Notes: generated by a model not told the origin, from the sequence alone. DNA of 15,205 nt from CAZQKE01 sp964593865 (GCA_964593865.1 CAZQKE010000011.1:1-15205); one strand, 5' to 3'. Shown: positions 1-6,293, counted from the first letter of the stretch. Numbers and translations: made by a program.

Positions 1-132
1 GGGCAACGGTGGAGCCGATCGGGAGCAGCGCGGATGTTGGCTGCCTTGGGGGAGGTGCATAGCCGCCGCTGGGATGCCATGCTGCAACGCCTGGCCCTGC
101 CCCCTATGCGTCAAACTTACCCACAATTTTGA
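1..132 (+). CDS. C-terminal tail of an unknown gene, cut by the window edge
   Basis: Frame 1 is open from the first base to a TGA at 130-132 and gives 43 residues ending in MRQTYPQF. Of the three forward frames it looks most like protein: an amphipathic stretch (LAALGEVHSRRWDAMLQRLA) followed by a short tail. Frame 3 stops at 58-60, and frame 2 is rich in Cys and Trp, as expected of a shadow frame. The fragment is too short to name a family. The sigma70-like promoter 36 bases after the stop fits a gene ending here. It could still be an accidental open frame. Confidence 0.4.
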   Translation, partial: GQRWSRSGAARMLAALGEVHSRRWDAMLQRLALPPMRQTYPQF

Positions 133-167
133 AATACACCCCAAAAGCGCAGCGCGATTGCTCCCGG

Positions 168-196
168 TTGACAAATCGGCCGACCCGTGCTAAAGT
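168..196 (+). promoter_or_regulatory. Sigma70-type promoter of the mttB-like operon (extended -10)
   Basis: TTGACA at 168-173 is a perfect -35. A 17-bp spacer leads to TAAAGT at 191-196 (4 of 6 matches), preceded by TGC, an extended -10. Transcription would start near 203 and give a leader of about 290 nt before the ATG at 497. Confidence 0.7.
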
Positions 197-228
197 ATCC
201 CTGCGAAACCGTGAAGGAGGTCGAGCCG

Positions 229-273
229 ATGTGGACCTTGCGTCCTCGTCCGCTCCTGGAAGCCGGTCTCTGA
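229..273 (+). CDS. Possible 14-residue leader peptide in the mttB-like 5' leader
   Basis: A very strong Shine-Dalgarno, GAAGGAGG at 213-220, sits 8 bases before an ATG at 229. The frame reads MWTLRPRPLLEAGL and stops at TGA 271-273. The start lies about 25 nt after the predicted transcription start, the usual place for a leader peptide. The stop overlaps another ATG (TGATG) that opens only a two-codon frame. The peptide has no run of a single regulatory amino acid, so classical attenuation is not obvious; it has Trp2 and two Arg-Pro pairs. No matching family is known to me. Translation is inferred from the ribosome binding site only. Confidence 0.4.
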   Translation: MWTLRPRPLLEAGL

Positions 274-364
274 TGCTGTAACCCACGCCGATCTCGGCGG
301 CTGTCCTCACCCGGCCGCCGACCGTTCCCCGTGTGCAAAATCCGAGCCTACCGGAAAATTCCGG

Positions 365-425
365 ACCCACCGAGACGCCGAGAAGACGGCATGGCATCCT
401 CCATCCCTCGGCGTGCTTGGTGGTG
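365..425. repeat. Palindromic GC-rich element, imperfect hairpin
   Basis: CACCGAGACGCCGAG (368-382) pairs with CTCGGCGTGCTTGGTG (407-422) over 15 base pairs with one bulged G and one G-T pair; the loop is 24 nt. The arms resemble the dispersed ACC(A/G)CGGAG-type intergenic palindromes common in many environmental bacteria, and are related in style to the copies near 13105 and 14615. It is transcribed as part of the mttB-like leader. A four-base CCGG palindrome with an AAAATT loop (351-364) abuts it. Confidence 0.5.
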
Positions 426-440
426 CAAAGAAAACGTTTA

Positions 441-475
441 GGATGGGCCGATGCGCCTTTGCCCATCCGTGCATC
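441..475 (+). promoter_or_regulatory. Two overlapping, mutually exclusive hairpins before the mttB-like ribosome binding site
   Basis: Hairpin A pairs GGATGGGC (441-448) with GCCCATCC (461-468), 8 perfect pairs around a 12-nt loop. Hairpin B pairs GATGCGC (450-456) with GTGCATC (469-475), 7 pairs including one G-U. Each stem uses the loop of the other. With no linker between 468 and 469 a full pseudoknot is sterically unlikely, so they would be alternatives. The ribosome binding site follows at 485-490. Function is not established. Confidence 0.3.
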
Positions 476-496
476 TTGTTTCATGGGAGGAAGATC

Positions 497-1975
497 ATGA
501 TTCGACCGAAACTGCAGCTCCTGTCGCCCGAAACCGTCAACCGGGCGATTGACGAAGCCTATGAATTGCTGTGGGACCCCGGCGTCCGCGTCCACTATGA
601 CGAAGGTCTGCAACTCTTGGCCGAAGGGGGGGCGACGGTGGATTTTGAATCCCGCGTTGCCCACATCCCCCGCGACCTGGCCGAAAAGTGCGTGGAAACC
701 GCACCCAACGAATTCTACCTCTACGATTTTGACGGCAACCCGGTGGTCCACTACGGCGGTGACGACATCCACTACGACCCCGGCTCGGCGGCCATTGAGA
801 TCGCCGATTACAACGCCAAAGAGTCGCGCACGCCGGTCACCGCCGACCTGGAAAACTTTGTCCGGGTGGCCGAGATGCTGCCCCAAATCGACGCCGTGGC
901 GACCTCCATCGTCTGCGGTGACGTACCGGAAGAGATGTCCGACTGGTATCGCCTTTACCTGCTCCTGCTTTATGCCCGCAAGCCCATCGTCACCGGGACC
1001 TTTGCCATTGAGTCTTTTGCCATCATGCACGAACTGCTGGTGACGGTAGCCGGCAGTGCGGAGGCCCTGGCGGCCAAACCCCGCGCCGTGTTTGATGTCT
1101 GCCCCTCTCCGCCCCTGCTGTGGAGCGACATCACCTGCGCCAACCTGATCGACTGCGCCCGCACCGGAACCCCTGCCGAACTGGTCTCCATGCCGCTGAC
1201 GGGGGCCACCGGCCCGGCAACGGTCATCGGTTCCGCCGTACAGCACGCCGCCGAGTGCCTGAGCGGGATCACCATCCATCAACTGGCCAAGCCGGGCAGC
1301 CCCATCGTTTGGGGCGGTTCCCCCGCCTCCTTTGACATGCGCACCGGCACAACGCCCATGGGATCCATCGCGACCATGATGCTGGATTGCACCTACGCCC
1401 AGATCGGCAAGGCCATCAAGCCGGGCGGCCTGCCGACTCACGCCTATCTGGGCATGTCCGATACGAAGATCGTGGACGCCCAAACCGGCCTGGAATCGGC
1501 TTCCGGAGCCATCTTGGGTGCGCTGGCCGGGATCAACATGATGTCCGGGCCGGGCATGATGGATTTTGAGAGCTGCTTCAGTTTGGAGAAGCTGGTCATT
1601 GACGCCGAGATCGTGGGCATGGCCAAGCGGCTGGTACGCGGCGTGGACGATTCGGAAGAACCTTTGGCCCTGCACGTCATGCGTGAAGTGGGCCACGCGG
1701 GCAACTTTCTCAAGAGCAAGCACACCCGCCGCAACTTCCGCAAGGAGGATTACATCCCCAGCGAGGTCATTGACCGCGACTTTCGCCAGACCTGGTTCGA
1801 CAAAGGCGCGTTGGACATCAACGCCCGCGCCCACCGCAGGGTCCAGGACCTGATCGCCGCTTGGGAACCGCTGGACCTTGACCCTGCCATCGTCCGCGAG
1901 TTGGAAGCCATCGCCACCCGCCACGCAGCAGCGGTGGGCCTGGATAAACTCCCCGAACGCACGATTCATCGGTAA
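497..1975 (+). CDS. MttB-superfamily corrinoid methyltransferase, non-pyrrolysine type
   Basis: A 492-residue protein of the trimethylamine methyltransferase (MttB) family. These cytoplasmic enzymes move a methyl group from a methylated amine or quaternary amine such as glycine betaine to the Co(I) corrinoid of a partner protein. Family-typical stretches are the GGSPASFDMRTGT segment (273-285), DAQTGLES (327-334) and MSGPGMMDFE (349-358). No TAG codon lies in frame, including the region near residue 330 where archaeal MttB carries pyrrolysine, so this resembles the betaine-type homologues; the exact substrate cannot be read. Start ATG 497 has GGGAGG at 485-490; the open frame extends to 413 but that part is leader. 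Its corrinoid partner begins 14 bases downstream. The carbon recipient enzyme is not in the window. Confidence 0.9.
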   Translation: MIRPKLQLLSPETVNRAIDEAYELLWDPGVRVHYDEGLQLLAEGGATVDFESRVAHIPRDLAEKCVETAPNEFYLYDFDGNPVVHYGGDDIHYDPGSAAIEIADYNAKESRTPVTADLENFVRVAEMLPQIDAVATSIVCGDVPEEMSDWYRLYLLLLYARKPIVTGTFAIESFAIMHELLVTVAGSAEALAAKPRAVFDVCPSPPLLWSDITCANLIDCARTGTPAELVSMPLTGATGPATVIGSAVQHAAECLSGITIHQLAKPGSPIVWGGSPASFDMRTGTTPMGSIATMMLDCTYAQIGKAIKPGGLPTHAYLGMSDTKIVDAQTGLESASGAILGALAGINMMSGPGMMDFESCFSLEKLVIDAEIVGMAKRLVRGVDDSEEPLALHVMREVGHAGNFLKSKHTRRNFRKEDYIPSEVIDRDFRQTWFDKGALDINARAHRRVQDLIAAWEPLDLDPAIVRELEAIATRHAAAVGLDKLPERTIHR

Positions 1976-1989
1976 ACAGGAGGACAACG

Positions 1990-2640
1990 GTGAGCGAAGA
2001 ACTGTTCAAAAATATGGCGCAGGCCGTAATCGACGGAGATGACGAAGCAGCGGCTGCCCTGGCGCAGCAGGCATTGGACCAGGGCATTGACCCGCTGGAA
2101 GCGATCAACAAAGGGTTCACCCCCGGCATGGATGTCGTGGGGGAGCTGTACTCAACCGGCGAGTACTTTTTGCCCGACCTGATCCTGGGTGGGGAGGCGA
2201 TGAAGGCAGCTTTGGCCGTCTTGGAACCGGCCCTCAAAGCCGCCGGGCAGGCGCGGGAGGTGCTGGGCAAAGTGGTGCTGGGCACGGTCAAAGGCGACAT
2301 CCACGAGATCGGCAAATCGTTGGTCGGCTCTATGCTCGCCGCCAACGGCTTTGAGGTTTACGACCTGGGCATTGACATTGAATCGAGCGAATTCGTCGCC
2401 AAAGTCCAGGAATACCAAGCCGACATTCTGGGCCTTTCCGCCTTGCTGACAACAACCATGCTCCACCAGCGCGAAGTCATCCAACTGCTGGAAGAGGCGG
2501 GCATCCGCGACCAGGTCAAAGTCATGGTCGGCGGCTGCCCGGTGACGCCCGGCTGGGCCGAAGAGATCGGGGCCGATGGCTTTGCCGAGGATGCCGCCGG
2601 GGCCGTCGCCATCGCCAAAAGGCTGGTGGGCAAAGCCTGA
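1990..2640 (+). CDS. Corrinoid (B12-binding) methyl carrier protein, MttC/MtbC-like
   Basis: A 216-residue corrinoid protein that carries the methyl-cobalamin between a substrate methyltransferase and a second methyltransferase. Residues 1-90 form the helical cap domain. Residues 95-216 form the Rossmann-like B12-binding domain with the DxHxxG signature DIHEIG at 103-108 (His105 is the lower cobalt ligand in the family), then SALLTTTM near 150 and the VGG turn (VMVGGCPVTP) that line the nucleotide tail. The GTG start at 1990 has AGGAGG at 1978-1983, 6 bases away. It follows the MttB-like stop by 14 bases, so the two are surely cotranscribed and are expected partners. A terminator follows the stop. 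Confidence 0.93.
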   Translation: MSEELFKNMAQAVIDGDDEAAAALAQQALDQGIDPLEAINKGFTPGMDVVGELYSTGEYFLPDLILGGEAMKAALAVLEPALKAAGQAREVLGKVVLGTVKGDIHEIGKSLVGSMLAANGFEVYDLGIDIESSEFVAKVQEYQADILGLSALLTTTMLHQREVIQLLEEAGIRDQVKVMVGGCPVTPGWAEEIGADGFAEDAAGAVAIAKRLVGKA

Positions 2641-2666
2641 GCCGGCGGAAAACACCCTCCAACAAC

Positions 2667-2699
2667 AAACGCCCGGTGCATCATGCGCCGGGCGTTTTT
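2667..2699 (+). terminator. Intrinsic terminator of the mttB-like operon
   Basis: AAACGCCCGGTGC (2667-2679) pairs with GCGCCGGGCGTTT (2685-2697) around the 5-nt loop ATCAT, with one T-G pair, and ends in a T5 run (2695-2699). It lies 26 bases after the corrinoid-protein stop. This is the clearest terminator in the window. Confidence 0.92.
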
Positions 2700-2703
2700 C
2701 CAA

Positions 2704-2732
2704 TTGCAACTTTGCCCACCTTGAGGTAGAAT
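2704..2732 (+). promoter_or_regulatory. Promoter for a probably leaderless lipoprotein mRNA
   Basis: TTGCAA (2704-2709) and TAGAAT (2727-2732, 5 of 6 to TATAAT) are separated by 17 bp. The -10 ends only 6 bases before the ATG at 2739, so the expected start of transcription falls on or beside the A of the start codon. The only Shine-Dalgarno-like bases (GAGG, 2723-2726) would lie upstream of that start and not be transcribed. Confidence 0.6.
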
Positions 2733-2738
2733 GCCCCC

Positions 2739-4292
2739 ATGGACAAGGGACGTGCGTTCTTTTGGCTCTGGGCAGTCCTGCTCATCGCCCTGGCAGGCTG
2801 CGGCCAACCCCAACCGATGCAGGTGACGCTCCGCGCCGATGGGCAGGAAACCCTGCTTCAGATCACCGCGCCCGCCATGACGGTCCGGGACCTGCTGGCG
2901 GCGGTGGGGATCACCCTCGGTCCCCGCGACCGCGTAGAGCCGGACCTGTACTATGAACTCGGCGACGGCATGACCATCACCGTCACCCGCGTCACCGAAA
3001 CCTTTGAAACCGAACGCCGCCCCCTGCCCTTTGCCCACGAAACGGTGCGCAACGAAGCCATCCCGGAGGGCGAGCGACGGCTCCTCCAGCCGGGGGCCAA
3101 CGGCGAAGTAGAGATCACCTACAAGATCACGCTGGAAGACGGCGTGGAGGTCGCCCGCGAGGAGGTCCGCCGCGAGGTCGTGGTTGAACCGGTCAACGAA
3201 GTGATCCTGGTCGGCGTGCGGGGCGAGCTGGCGGCAACGCCCATTTCGGGGACCATCGTCTACCTTTCGGGGGGCAACGCCTGGCTCATGCGCGAATCCT
3301 CCGACCTGCGGCGCAACGTCACCGGCTCCGGCGACTTGGACGGGCGGGTGTTTGCCCTCTCGCCCGACGGCGACCGCCTTCTTTTCACCCGCGCCATGCA
3401 AGGCGACGTAGATACCCCCCTCAACGCCCTGTGGATGGCCTGGACCTCGCTGGTAGGCGAGGACCCGGTCTACCTGGGCGTCACCGGCGTTATCTGGGCC
3501 GGTTGGTCGCCCGACGGTCGGCAAGTGGCCTACTCCACCGCCCGGCGGACCGGCGGCGTGCCCGGCTGGAAGGCCAACAACGACCTGTGGTTGATGACCC
3601 TGCCGGAGGAAGGCTCCAAAGCGGAGGTCAAAATCAGAATGCTGCTGTCGCCTTCCGCCGAGTTCGCCTATGCCTGGTGGGGGCGCACCTACGCCTGGTC
3701 ACCCGACGGGCACTATATCGCCTACGGGCAGGCCGACCAGGTGGGCCTCATCTCCCTGGCCGACCGGCAGATCGTGCCCCTGGTCTCCTTCCCCGCCTAC
3801 CGCACCCGCAGCCACTGGGCCTGGACGCCGACCGTCTCCTGGACGCCCGACGGCTACCTGCTGGCCACAACAATCCACGAGGGAGCGGTGGGTGCAGAGG
3901 CGGAGGATAGCCCCACCTTTGGCCTGTGGGCCGTAGGGACCACCGGCGACCTGCGGGTGCGGCTGGCGGAAGAGGTAGGTATGTGGGCCGGGCCGGTCTG
4001 GTCGCCCGCGGAAAACGACCTGCTGGCCTATGGGGTTGCGACCAGCCCCGACAACTCGCAGGACAGCCGCTACACCCTCTGGTTGATGGACCGGGACGGC
4101 AGCAACCGGCGCAAACTCTTTCCGCCGGAGGGGATGCTGGGCCTGATCGCCCCCGCGCCGGTCTGGTCACCCTGGGGGGATGCGCTGCTGATTGAGTATG
4201 AGGGCAACATCTACCGGCTGGGCATCGAAACGGGCCGCCTGGATCAGCTGACCGGCGACGGGCAAAGCTCCCACCCGCAGTGGGCGCGCTAG
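2739..4292 (+). CDS. Lipoprotein with DUF348 and G5 domains and a WD40-like (PD40) propeller
   Basis: A 517-residue protein with a lipoprotein signal (hydrophobic 5-20, lipobox LAGC, Cys21), so anchored outside the membrane. Residues 28-83 look like a DUF348 (ubiquitin-like) domain. Residues 88-160 look like a G5 domain, the pair found in resuscitation-promoting-factor-type and other cell-wall proteins; the G5 part ends in EPVNEVILVG. Residues 172-517 hold at least six TolB/PD40-type blades marked by SPDG or variants: ALSPDGDRLLF (206), GWSPDGRQVAY (255), AWSPDGHYIAY (319), SWTPDG (367), VWSPAEND (420) and VWSPWGD (475). No catalytic site is visible; a peptidoglycan- or protein-binding role is inferred. 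It stands alone between a terminator and a convergent gene whose stop overlaps its own. Confidence 0.85.
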   Translation: MDKGRAFFWLWAVLLIALAGCGQPQPMQVTLRADGQETLLQITAPAMTVRDLLAAVGITLGPRDRVEPDLYYELGDGMTITVTRVTETFETERRPLPFAHETVRNEAIPEGERRLLQPGANGEVEITYKITLEDGVEVAREEVRREVVVEPVNEVILVGVRGELAATPISGTIVYLSGGNAWLMRESSDLRRNVTGSGDLDGRVFALSPDGDRLLFTRAMQGDVDTPLNALWMAWTSLVGEDPVYLGVTGVIWAGWSPDGRQVAYSTARRTGGVPGWKANNDLWLMTLPEEGSKAEVKIRMLLSPSAEFAYAWWGRTYAWSPDGHYIAYGQADQVGLISLADRQIVPLVSFPAYRTRSHWAWTPTVSWTPDGYLLATTIHEGAVGAEAEDSPTFGLWAVGTTGDLRVRLAEEVGMWAGPVWSPAENDLLAYGVATSPDNSQDSRYTLWLMDRDGSNRRKLFPPEGMLGLIAPAPVWSPWGDALLIEYEGNIYRLGIETGRLDQLTGDGQSSHPQWAR

Positions 4293-4975
4293 GAAAAAGC
4301 TTTTGCTCCCCTCGCACTTTGGAAATTTTGTGCATCTACCCTAGGCGGCTTGTCCGCCACGACCAAAACGACGGTTGTATCCCGCACCGGGCGCAATTCC
4401 TGGGTGATGGTCAACCCGGCCTGCTCCAGAGGACGGCACAGCCCGCTCACCGGCTCCCTCTGGCCGGTGATACGGTACAGCCACTCCAGCCAACTCCAGG
4501 GGGGCCTCCGGCGGTCAATGGTAGCCATCTCCAAGATGACGATGCGCCCGCCCGGCTTGAGGATGCGGACCGCACCCTCAACCCAAGCGGGGTTGTGGAC
4601 AAAAGGAGGGGGAAAGGTCAGGAGCAAAGCGTCAAAGCAGGCAGGGGCAAAAGGCAGTGCTTCTGCCCTTCCCCGGCAAAGGGGGACCGACAGACCGCGC
4701 CGCGCCAACCGGCGCCGTGCCCGGCGGAGCATGGTCGGCGACAGGTCCAGGCCGACGGGACGATGCCCTCTTTGGAGCATCTCCGGCAACAGATGGCCCG
4801 GCCCGAAGCCGATCTCCAAAACCAGGCCGTCGGCAGGGAGGAAATCCAATGCCGTCATCTGCCAAGCGCGCCACAGCCCCGCGGAGACGATCCAGCTGAC
4901 GGCGTCGTATAGGAAGGACAGCTCGTTATAGAGCAGGCGGAAACCCAGGGCAACCAGACGCATCCAGAGCCTCAT
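4289..4975 (-). CDS. Class I SAM-dependent methyltransferase (Methyltransf_11 type)
   Basis: A 228-residue Rossmann-fold methyltransferase. Motif I is VLEIGFGPGHL (52-62), the acidic residue after strand 2 is in GLDLSP (75-80), and post-motifs are RAEALPFAPACFDALLL (103-119) and ILKPGGRIVILE (138-149). The Trp/Tyr-rich N-terminus (LYNELSFLYDAVSWIV) precedes the core and may be membrane-proximal. The substrate cannot be named. ATG 4975 is chosen because it lies 26 bases after the ttuA stop; ATG 5011 or GTG 5005 in the same frame would overlap ttuA, and none has a strong ribosome binding site. Position suggests cotranscription with ttuB-ttuA, so an RNA substrate is possible but unproven. The stop codon overlaps the convergent lipoprotein stop. 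Confidence 0.8.
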   Translation of the reverse strand: MRLWMRLVALGFRLLYNELSFLYDAVSWIVSAGLWRAWQMTALDFLPADGLVLEIGFGPGHLLPEMLQRGHRPVGLDLSPTMLRRARRRLARRGLSVPLCRGRAEALPFAPACFDALLLTFPPPFVHNPAWVEGAVRILKPGGRIVILEMATIDRRRPPWSWLEWLYRITGQREPVSGLCRPLEQAGLTITQELRPVRDTTVVLVVADKPPRVDAQNFQSARGAKAFS

Positions 4976-5001
4976 GAGTGCCCCGCCCGCCCTTCGGAGC
5001 C

Positions 5002-5919
5002 TCACTCCCATAATCGGCAAAAAGCACACAGATCCCCGGCGGTGGTCGGCTGCCCGCAGCGGCGGCAAGGATGGAGCTCCACGGTGCGTTCGGCAAATAT
5101 CACCTTCCCCTTCTCCCGCGCCCGCAGGAACTCCAGGTAGAACTGCTGCTTGGCCCCCGGCGAATTGCGCTCCAGCCGGTTCAGGAGCTCCTTGTAAAAG
5201 TTGGTGGTTGACCCCCTGGCAAAGGGGCATTCGTCGTAGATGTACCCGATCCCCTGGATCAACACATAGGCCGCCGTCTCGCGTTCGTAAAGCCGCACAA
5301 AAGGTTTGACTTTGCGGGCCAGACCGTCTCGCTCTTCCAACACGGGAGCCTGGCGGGCCAGATAGCCGGTTTGCCAGTGGAGGGTGTTTTGCATCAACAC
5401 GGCGACTTCGTCGTCCAGGTTATGACCGGTGGCAATGGCCGCAAAACCGCCCTCCAACGCCACGCGGTTCATCACATGCCGCTTGACCAGACCGCAGACG
5501 GCACAGGGCTTGCCCCGGCCCCGCCGCTTCGTCCGGGCCAGGGTGGGGATGCCCTGACCGTATTCCTGGGCAATGTCCACCACATGAAGCACCGCCTGGG
5601 GATGCCGCTCCTCCACAAAGCGGCGGCAAAACTCCAGCGATTGGGCCGAATAGCCGATCCCTTCATCAATGCCCAGACCGATATACATCCCCTCGGCCCG
5701 GTAGCCCAGCCGGAGCAGGACATCCCACAGGGCCAGGCTGTCCTTGCCGCCGGAGACGGCAACCAAGACTTTATCCCGGCGGGAGAACATTTTGTATTTT
5801 TCAACGGTTCGCTGCGTCATGGCAACGAACCATTCGGTAAAGTGCTCGGCACACAGACGTAGCCTATGCTGGCGCATGTTGATCACGGCCAGCTCACCGC
5901 ATTTGCTACATTTCATCAT
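5002..5919 (-). CDS. ttuA: tRNA-5-methyluridine(54) 2-sulfurtransferase TtuA (TtcA/CTU1 superfamily)
   Basis: A 305-residue enzyme expected to 2-thiolate U54 in the T-loop of tRNA (m5s2U, a thermostability modification in Thermus) using ATP and sulfur from TtuB. Visible parts in order: N-terminal zinc site C4xxC7, C23xxH26; adenylating PP-loop SGGKDS (56-61); C139AVC142 and C231, which match the three cysteines that hold the [4Fe-4S] cluster in TtuA; GHNLDDE (165-171); C-terminal zinc site C285xxC288, C298xxC301. Start ATG 5919 gives the family-like MMKCSKCGE; the frame extends to ATG 5943 but that would overlap the conserved end of ttuB. It begins one base after the ttuB stop, a tight operon. 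Family assignment is firm. The U54 target is by similarity to Thermus; a related CTU1-like role is the alternative. Confidence 0.9.
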   Translation of the reverse strand: MMKCSKCGELAVINMRQHRLRLCAEHFTEWFVAMTQRTVEKYKMFSRRDKVLVAVSGGKDSLALWDVLLRLGYRAEGMYIGLGIDEGIGYSAQSLEFCRRFVEERHPQAVLHVVDIAQEYGQGIPTLARTKRRGRGKPCAVCGLVKRHVMNRVALEGGFAAIATGHNLDDEVAVLMQNTLHWQTGYLARQAPVLEERDGLARKVKPFVRLYERETAAYVLIQGIGYIYDECPFARGSTTNFYKELLNRLERNSPGAKQQFYLEFLRAREKGKVIFAERTVELHPCRRCGQPTTAGDLCAFCRLWE

Positions 5920-5920
5920 T

Positions 5921-6112
5921 TTATCCGCCGGAAACAACGGCAATGAGTTTGATGGTGTCGCCGTCGCGGGTCAGGGTGGCTTCGTTGATCAGCTGCCCAT
6001 CACGCATGGCCAGGGTAGATTCCGGGTTCAACCCCGCCTGTTCAATGATGTGACGCACGGTGCTGCCTGGCTTGACCTCCCACTTTTTATCGCGGTAGAT
6101 TACTTGGACCAT
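5921..6112 (-). CDS. ttuB: Ubiquitin-like sulfur carrier TtuB (ThiS/MoaD superfamily)
   Basis: A 63-residue beta-grasp protein: MVQVIYRDKKWEVKPGSTV at the start, then IIEQAGLNPESTLAMRDGQLI, ending in VVSGG. The terminal Gly-Gly is the site that an E1-like enzyme activates to a thiocarboxylate. TtuB of Thermus gives this sulfur to TtuA, and the next gene here is ttuA, which separates it from plain ThiS or MoaD. The ATG at 6112 has TGAGGG about 4 bases upstream. The gene is short and starts deep inside a longer open frame reaching 6439, so automatic calling may miss or overextend it. The E1-like activator (TtuC/MoeB-type) is not in the window and may be shared with thiamine or molybdopterin synthesis. 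Confidence 0.9.
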   Translation of the reverse strand: MVQVIYRDKKWEVKPGSTVRHIIEQAGLNPESTLAMRDGQLINEATLTRDGDTIKLIAVVSGG

Positions 6113-6181
6113 CGTTCCCTCAAGGATTCTGCCCGGTATTGGGCCAAAGAACGCAACCCATTCCTCAGGATACCGGCCACA

Positions 6182-6210
6182 AAGATACCACAAAACCGCC
6201 GCTTTGTCCA
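6182..6210 (-). promoter_or_regulatory. Probable promoter of the ttuB-ttuA operon
   Basis: On the minus strand TGGACA (6210-6205, 5 of 6 to TTGACA) and TATCTT (6187-6182, 4 of 6) are 17 bp apart, placing transcription start near 6175, about 60 nt before the ttuB ATG. The nearer TetR-type palindrome lies 22 bp upstream of this -35, so it does not cover the promoter. Confidence 0.45.
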
Positions 6211-6232
6211 ACCCCTCTTTGCCGTTTTTGCC

Positions 6233-6250
6233 ATACCGACCGGTCGGTTT
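6233..6250. promoter_or_regulatory. TetR-type operator O1
   Basis: ATACCGACCGGTCGGTTT has a 14-bp perfect palindromic core (ACCGACCGGTCGGT, 6235-6248). Its right end overlaps the first two bases of the -35 hexamer at 6249. The sequence type, an ungapped GC-rich palindrome, is typical of TetR-family sites. No TetR gene is in the window. Confidence 0.75.
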
Positions 6251-6277
6251 GACAAAGGTTGCCAATTGTGGTACGAT
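6249..6277 (+). promoter_or_regulatory. Promoter of the NTF2-like/MMPL operon, set between two operators
   Basis: TTGACA (6249-6254) is a perfect -35. After 17 bp comes TACGAT (6272-6277, 4 of 6) preceded by TGG, an extended -10. Both hexamers overlap palindromes, O1 at the -35 and O2 at the -10, so repressor binding should block RNA polymerase at both ends. The start of transcription would be near 6284, inside O2, giving a leader of about 60 nt. Confidence 0.8.
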
Positions 6278-6293
6278 ACCGACCGGTCGGTAT
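6276..6293. promoter_or_regulatory. TetR-type operator O2 (perfect 18-bp palindrome)
   Basis: ATACCGACCGGTCGGTAT is a perfect 18-bp inverted repeat. It overlaps the last two bases of the -10 and the predicted start of transcription. Its centre is 43 bp from that of O1, about four helical turns, so two dimers would sit on nearly the same face of the DNA. Confidence 0.8.

Noticed and set aside
122..135. Shared AATTTTGAAAT near 124 and 13188 as a repeat
   Set aside because: Eleven AT-rich bases with no matching flanks; chance similarity is likely.
203..496. Cobalamin or glycine riboswitch before the corrinoid methyltransferase operon
   Set aside because: I looked for the B12-box-type GCCACTG and for the glycine riboswitch core and found neither.
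497..1975. Pyrrolysine-containing MttB
   Set aside because: No in-frame TAG interrupts the gene and no pyl genes are in the window.
104..1987. Long antisense open frame (627 codons) opposite the mttB-like gene
   Set aside because: It mirrors a well-recognised gene on the other strand, has low-complexity Gly/His/Asp-rich composition, and lacks a ribosome binding site. Such frames arise because GCC, GAC and CTG codons leave few antisense stops.
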